A stretch of 64,000 bases of DNA from Phycisphaerales bacterium (GTDB taxonomy: Bacteria; Planctomycetota; Phycisphaerae; Phycisphaerales; UBA1924). Location: the NCBI GenBank assembly GCA_035627955.1, contig DASPKU010000013.1, positions 124,001 to 188,000 on the forward strand, in the 5' to 3' direction. Shown here piece after piece: positions 60,444 to 64,000 of this stretch (its first letter is position 1; each line of letters starts with the position of its first letter). The notes below the pieces were generated by a model that ran no database searches, was not told the origin of the DNA, and saw only the letters and a program-made list of their open reading frames with translations. The translations under genes were made by a program, and so were the position numbers.

Positions 60444-61340
60444 TCATTGCTTGCTCGTCGCTCGCAGCGGCGCGCGGCTGTTGATGCCACTCGCAAAGTA
60501 GCTCTTAAAGTCGAAGTTGAAGTTCCCAAGGCGGATGAAGCCGTTGGCGCAATCCCAGCGGAGGCAGTCAGCAGATACGTTTTTCACCGCCAGGATCTGC
60601 TTCTCGACATCCCCGGCTCTGAGCACGAACTCCGGGTCGCCGCGCAAGCACACGTTGACGCGCTGGGGGCCCTGCCACCTGCTTCCCTCGCGTTCGTACA
60701 TGGGATGGCCGCGGAGGTGCGGTGGGATGTCCTCCGGCTTTGAGGCGTTCGTCGCGAGGAGGGCGTCTTTGAAGTACACGATCCGCAGAGGTTCCAGACC
60801 CGACGGGTAGGTGCGGATCTGCAGACGTCCGGGGGACTTCTCCCCGAGTTCCAACGCCACGGGCAACGCCGCGAGAAACTCAAACGTGCTGAGTGCCTGC
60901 AACGGCCCCGGCCGGACCGTTTCTGACCACGGGTTCGCAAGGTACACCGTGATATCCATGTCGAACCGAATGAGCTTGCGAAGGATCGGCTTCACCCATT
61001 GCCCGCTGGTGCTTACGAAGACGGCTGACGTGGGCGGATCCTGGAGTTCACGTGTCAGGGCGTCACGCAGGCTCTGCTTGAATGACCCGGCAACCTCTTC
61101 CGCGCGCGTCCGCAGGACGTCCTTGGGCCCTTGTTTAAGGATCTCTGCAAACCATGGACGCTGGGCAGAGGACAATCCCCGGCTGATCCTCAGATATGCC
61201 CGCGACTGCAGTTCGCGGCCTTCGATCGCGCGCAGAAGTGTCTTCATGGTTGCCCCGAGGAGTTCCTCTGCCTCCTTGGTGGGCTTCTCCTCAAGGATGG
61301 CCTTGAGCCGATCGAGTTCCTGTCCTTTGAAGCTTGGCAC
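60444..61340 (-). CDS. Hypothetical protein, 298 residues
   Basis: I do not recognise this protein. The GTG start is chosen because GGAGGGGGGA lies directly before it; the open frame extends to 61484 without a better signal. The N-terminal third is helical (ELDRLKAILEEKPTKEAEEL). The middle has VFVSTSGQWVKPILRKLIRF, DITVYLANPWSE and LRIVYFKDALLATN, alternating strands and helices as in a Rossmann-like or phospholipase D-like fold, but no HKD motif. No signal or membrane segment. It is divergent from another unknown gene, and its base composition looks less GC-extreme than its neighbours. Confidence 0.68.
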   Translation of the reverse strand: MPSFKGQELDRLKAILEEKPTKEAEELLGATMKTLLRAIEGRELQSRAYLRISRGLSSAQRPWFAEILKQGPKDVLRTRAEEVAGSFKQSLRDALTRELQDPPTSAVFVSTSGQWVKPILRKLIRFDMDITVYLANPWSETVRPGPLQALSTFEFLAALPVALELGEKSPGRLQIRTYPSGLEPLRIVYFKDALLATNASKPEDIPPHLRGHPMYEREGSRWQGPQRVNVCLRGDPEFVLRAGDVEKQILAVKNVSADCLRWDCANGFIRLGNFNFDFKSYFASGINSRAPLRATSKQ

Positions 61341-61510
61341 TCCCCCCTCCTTGGCAGCAGAGCAGCGTACCGACTCCCGATTCTCCTCGTCAAACGAGAA
61401 GAAGTGGGAGGTCGGCCGCTTTGCTTGAAAGTCCCGTGGCGTCCTGCGCGGACCCGTGGTGTTATTGGCGGATGAAGCGAGCATTTTTACGCTCGCAGAA
61501 AGGACCCGCC

Positions 61511-62065
61511 ATGCAGTTCGGCGATGTGACGTGCACTCTGTTGGCCCCCGATGGCAAGGACCCCAGCTGGGGTCAGGTCTACACCTCTGAGGTGACGGTC
61601 TCCGGCCGGACCCATGACCACGTCGGCAGCGTTGTCATCAAGCGCTTGATCGAACAGCAGTTTGCACAGCCCAGGAGAGGGATCCACCTGCTCGAAGTGA
61701 AGGACCTCCCCGCCACTCAGGCCGGTCAGCGCATCGCGCTCCGACTCGCATCCACGATGCCTCTGGCCGAAGTGGAATCCCAGCTCTCGATCCTGTGCGC
61801 GGAGACCTCCAGGCTCACCTTCCTGGACAGCAGCACGGACTGGGAGGGCTTCAAGGTGGTCTCGGGCGAACTCGTTGCAACGGACCGGGACTCGACGGTT
61901 CCGCGGTGGGTGCTCTGGGCCCAGGGGTCAACGCTCAAGGAGCTCGACGCACAGTTGGAATCCGGCCGGAATCCAACCACGTTCCGCCACTGGGAAGTGC
62001 TCCGGGCCCGCAACCTCGCGGCCCTGAAGATCTCGCACCTCAAGTACCTCCTCGGGCTCGACTGA
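61511..62065 (+). CDS. Hypothetical protein, 184 residues
   Basis: An unrecognised cytoplasmic protein. A beta-rich start (MQFGDVTCTLLAPDGKDPSW, VYTSEVTVSG) is followed by mixed alpha/beta with LRLASTMPLAEVESQLSILC and a helical end (EVLRARNLAALKISHLKYLL). AAAGGA lies before the ATG at 61511; earlier in-frame ATGs lack support. It shares a 170-base divergent promoter region with the 298-residue unknown gene, so the two may be co-regulated. Confidence 0.65.
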   Translation: MQFGDVTCTLLAPDGKDPSWGQVYTSEVTVSGRTHDHVGSVVIKRLIEQQFAQPRRGIHLLEVKDLPATQAGQRIALRLASTMPLAEVESQLSILCAETSRLTFLDSSTDWEGFKVVSGELVATDRDSTVPRWVLWAQGSTLKELDAQLESGRNPTTFRHWEVLRARNLAALKISHLKYLLGLD

Positions 62066-62170
62066 CGCCCCCGCCGCACGTCCCCCGCCGCCGCGAAGCT
62101 CTCCCCCTCCCCGCCGCCGCCCCCTCCACGCACCCGCACGCGCCCGGCAGGTAGCACCACCAAGACCGTG

Positions 62171-62202
62171 CCACCCCCTTTCTGCTCTGAGAAAGGTGCT
62201 GG
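62171..62202. repeat. Palindromic hairpin with GCTCTG loop, copy 1
   Basis: CCACCCCCTTTCT, loop GCTCTG, AGAAAGGTGCTGG: 11 of 13 arm bases pair. Confidence 0.65.
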
Positions 62203-62226
62203 GGGGACCTGCGTCGCTGCGAAGGA

Positions 62227-62256
62227 CCATCGCCTTCGCCGAGCCGAAGGTGATGG
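62227..62256. repeat. Palindromic hairpin, copy 2
   Basis: CCATCGCCTTCG, loop CCGAGC, CGAAGGTGATGG: 11 of 12 arm bases pair. Confidence 0.7.
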
Positions 62257-62329
62257 CACGCCGAGAGGGTGATGCCACCTGCCGTCTTCCGGCGCCAGCC
62301 GCCGCACCATGCCGCACCCTTACCACCGC

Positions 62330-62392
62330 TGAGAACGGCCCGGGAGAGCCCGAGAGGCCCGGCCTGAGGGCCTCTCGGATGCGCGGCGCCGA
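62330..62392 (+). repeat. 63-bp interspersed repeat, copy 2
   Basis: Identical at 62 of 63 bases to 10219-10281, with the same internal hairpin (62352-62376). It ends 38 bases before the GTG of a membrane zinc-ribbon gene. Confidence 0.85.
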
Positions 62393-62418
62393 TCACGCGG
62401 CGGCGACAGACATCCGGG

Positions 62419-62424
62419 TAAGCT
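62419..62424 (+). promoter_or_regulatory. Leaderless -10 box TAAGCT
   Basis: TAAGCT, six bases before the GTG at 62431; no SD between. Confidence 0.5.
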
Positions 62425-62430
62425 CCCCCG

Positions 62431-63201
62431 GTGCTGTCGGGATCACCAAGGCGGGGCTGGTTCGGTCGGTTGGTCCGGCTCCGGTGGCCCCGTGTCGCGC
62501 GGTGGTCTGTCTACCTCGCGCTCGCGCTGTACACCTTCCTGTGGACCAACTACTACCCGCCGCGGCATCTCGCGTGGCTCGGGGTGTGCGCCTACCTCAC
62601 CGGTCCCACGTACACCCCCATCATCCCGCACGTTATGGTGGTGGAGGAGGCGGGCACAACTCGCTTTGTTCCCTACTACAGCGACGAGGGCGCGCGCATC
62701 CAACGAGCCCGCCGCCCGGGAGAGGTCGTGCGCGGCAGCCTGATGACGCACCCGTGGCCCAGGAGCGAGGGCCTGCTCGCGCCGGTGCACGAGACGTTCC
62801 ACGTCAAGCTCTATGTTCAGGACGATCCCTACGGGGGCGGCCCCCTGCTGCGCCCCGCCGAAGTCGCCGCCCTGCGCCCGCTCTACGCCGACTTCATCGA
62901 GAAAGAGTGGAATGGCCCGTACTCGCCCACCTACCTGCGCTTCTTCCGCGAGGGCGATGGGACGCGCTCCATCGTCCACCCGGGGTGGCTGGCGCACGAC
63001 GCTCTCATCGCCGTGCTACTCGCTGCCACCCTCGCGTCAACCGTGCGGCACGGGGCGCGGCAACGAAGGGCGGGCCGCTACCGGAAGCGGCGCCGCCTGC
63101 TGGCGGGAGGCTCCTGCCCGAGCTGCCGGTACACCATCAGCACCCTGCGCGACCGCGGGGTTGCCAACTGCCCCGAGTGCGGGCGCGTTCTCCGGGCGTA
63201 G
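62431..63201 (+). CDS. Two-TM protein with C-terminal zinc ribbon
   Basis: A 256-residue protein with the same architecture as the one at 9449: an N-terminal membrane helix (WSVYLALALYTFLWTNYYPP), an extracytoplasmic loop of about 140 residues (with VVEEAGTTRFVPYYSDEGAR and FREGDGTRSIVHPG), a second helix (ALIAVLLAATLASTV), a very basic stretch, and a zinc ribbon CPSCRYTISTL...NCPECG at the end. The GTG start has TAAGCT six bases upstream. A 63-bp repeat shared with the 9449 locus lies just before it. Function unknown. Confidence 0.72.
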   Translation: MLSGSPRRGWFGRLVRLRWPRVARWSVYLALALYTFLWTNYYPPRHLAWLGVCAYLTGPTYTPIIPHVMVVEEAGTTRFVPYYSDEGARIQRARRPGEVVRGSLMTHPWPRSEGLLAPVHETFHVKLYVQDDPYGGGPLLRPAEVAALRPLYADFIEKEWNGPYSPTYLRFFREGDGTRSIVHPGWLAHDALIAVLLAATLASTVRHGARQRRAGRYRKRRRLLAGGSCPSCRYTISTLRDRGVANCPECGRVLRA

Positions 63202-63219
63202 GACTGGAAGTGGTGTACC

Positions 63220-63594
63220 TCACGGCCCAATGAACCGCCACCTGCCGTCCGCGCGGCACTCGTACCGCCACCCAGGGCCGCGCTCGCGGCTCACGTCGAT
63301 GCTCAGCACGAAGTGGTTTGTACCGGGTTCATAGTGCCAGCTGAGCTCCCGCGGCGGAGGCGTCACCAGATAGTGCGGTGCCAGCGCGATGAGCGAGGGC
63401 GGGAACTGCCCATGGTCGAGGTGGTAGGCCCCCAGCGCCAGCACGATATTGTGCCCGTGCTGGTGCGCGGCGGTGCTGAACGCAAGCACCGCACCCGGAC
63501 GCGGCCCTCGTGCCAGAATGGCCGCGAGGACGGCGGTGATGATCAGCACCGTCACCATCGCGCCCGCAACGAGCCGCCGCCCGGGTGTGCTCAT
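63220..63594 (-). CDS. Small membrane-anchored pseudopilin-like protein
   Basis: A 124-residue protein. A basic start and one helix (LVAGAMVTVLIITAVLAAIL) are followed by HNIVLALGAYHLDHGQFPPS and LIALAPHYL, the pattern of the helix and P-P-S-L-x-x-L segment of planctomycete pseudopilin domains and of the repeats at 49202. The end (YECRADGRWRFIGP) is a short beta region. There is no prepilin cleavage motif. AATAAT lies five bases before the ATG. It converges on the zinc-ribbon gene with an 18-base gap. Confidence 0.65.
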   Translation of the reverse strand: MSTPGRRLVAGAMVTVLIITAVLAAILARGPRPGAVLAFSTAAHQHGHNIVLALGAYHLDHGQFPPSLIALAPHYLVTPPPRELSWHYEPGTNHFVLSIDVSRERGPGWRYECRADGRWRFIGP

Positions 63595-63599
63595 GCGGA

Positions 63600-63605
63600 A
63601 TTATT
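63600..63605 (-). promoter_or_regulatory. Leaderless -10 box AATAAT
   Basis: AATAAT on the minus strand, five bases before the ATG at 63594; no SD between. Confidence 0.35.
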
Positions 63606-63671
63606 GACGGTCGTGGGCACGCGTGTTCGGCCCCAGCGATTTCTTCCTCGGCAGGCGGCACTGCCTTCGTG

Positions 63672-63703
63672 CCATCACCTTTCGGCTCTGCGAAAGGTGA
63701 TGG
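63672..63703. repeat. Palindromic hairpin with GCTCTG loop, copy 3
   Basis: CCATCACCTTTCG, loop GCTCTG, CGAAAGGTGATGG: perfect 13-base arms. The best-preserved member of the family. Confidence 0.85.
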
Positions 63704-63714
63704 TTCGGCGCACT

Positions 63715-64000
63715 TCAATCTTCACCGTTCTGCTCACGCGTCAACCAGTCCGCGTGGATGGGCCACCCCTCAAGCGCGGCTCGCGCCCGATCAAGATGAG
63801 CCAGAGCGGGGGCGATGGTCCGCAGCGCCCATTGAACCGCGTCGGCGGTGAAGTCGCTCTCCGAGTCCCGCCCCGGCTGCGCGTGGTAGTGCCCGATCTC
63901 GACGCTTGCCGCGGGGCACCACATGAAGTCGTCAGTTGCGAGCACGGGAGGCGTGAGCTTTACGAAGGAGGCATCAAGGCAGTCGATCCCGTCGTATGAC
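63715..64000 (-). CDS. Hypothetical protein, C-terminal part
   Basis: The frame is open from the window edge to the stop at 63715-63717, giving 94 residues (begins SYDGIDCLDASFVKL on the minus strand). The start lies beyond the window; a GTG at 63945 exists but is internal to the open frame. The sequence is soluble and helical near the end (FTADAVQWALRTIAPALAHL). Trp- and Asp-rich; no family recognised. Confidence 0.5.
   Translation of the reverse strand, partial: SYDGIDCLDASFVKLTPPVLATDDFMWCPAASVEIGHYHAQPGRDSESDFTADAVQWALRTIAPALAHLDRARAALEGWPIHADWLTREQNGED

Overview
The window is GC-rich, gene-dense DNA from a planctomycete, most likely of the class Phycisphaerae. This is inferred from content, since no 16S gene is present. 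The signs are a receptor-type Ser/Thr kinase with a tetratricopeptide tail, pseudopilin-like proteins with DUF1559-style ends, many secreted proteins of unknown function, small membrane proteins ending in a CxxCGYDL...CPECG zinc ribbon, PEP-CTERM-like tails (VPxPG, hydrophobic stretch, RRRR), and three large exported proteins that end in a doubled EF-hand-like tag closing in a final Cys. I see no tRNA, rRNA, insertion sequence, prophage or CRISPR array.

Layout. 0-9 kb: the end of a threonine aldolase, then secreted proteins, an endonuclease/exonuclease/phosphatase-family lipoprotein, and a phosphate-uptake pair (PstS and an OprP/OprO-type porin). 9-12.5 kb: a repeat-rich stretch with a 196-bp imperfect palindrome, a hairpin cluster and an 8 x 21-bp tandem array around small unknown genes. 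12.5-20 kb: a tagged exported propeller-like protein, a PEP-CTERM-like protein, the kinase, a GNAT acetyltransferase and two tandem pseudopilin-like paralogues. 20-31 kb: mostly housekeeping and stress genes (dtd, fructosamine-kinase family, DUF885 peptidase, vapBC-like pair, prkA, trmB, a DegP-type protease, rpsA). 31-48 kb: gyrA, a STAS protein, pterin dehydratase, a DUF748 protein with a lipoprotein truncated globin, a GluQRS-like enzyme, a DUF192 lipoprotein, a SpoIIE-type phosphatase, a large hydrolase, an FHA protein, hemW and an RluA-type pseudouridine synthase. 48-60 kb: a degenerate 6-phosphogluconolactonase-like protein, a triple-repeat secreted protein, a 1153-residue metalloprotease with Ig-like repeats, an SDR, aspS, a small-multidrug-export family protein and two PEP-CTERM-like proteins. 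60-64 kb: unknown genes with short palindromic repeats.

Two features run through the whole window. First, about a third of the genes have a TAnnnT-like -10 box only 5-8 bases (usually 6) before the start codon and no Shine-Dalgarno sequence. This suggests leaderless transcription; the remaining genes have ordinary AGGAG-type sites. Second, gene junctions carry many short repeat families (inverted CTCGCGGAG pairs, heptamer and decamer tandem repeats, small hairpins), often between convergent genes.

Signalling parts (Ser/Thr kinase, FHA protein, SpoIIE phosphatase, STAS protein) are scattered as single genes. The exported tagged proteins lie far apart on the minus strand, consistent with a genome-wide C-terminal sorting or anchoring system whose machinery is not in this window.
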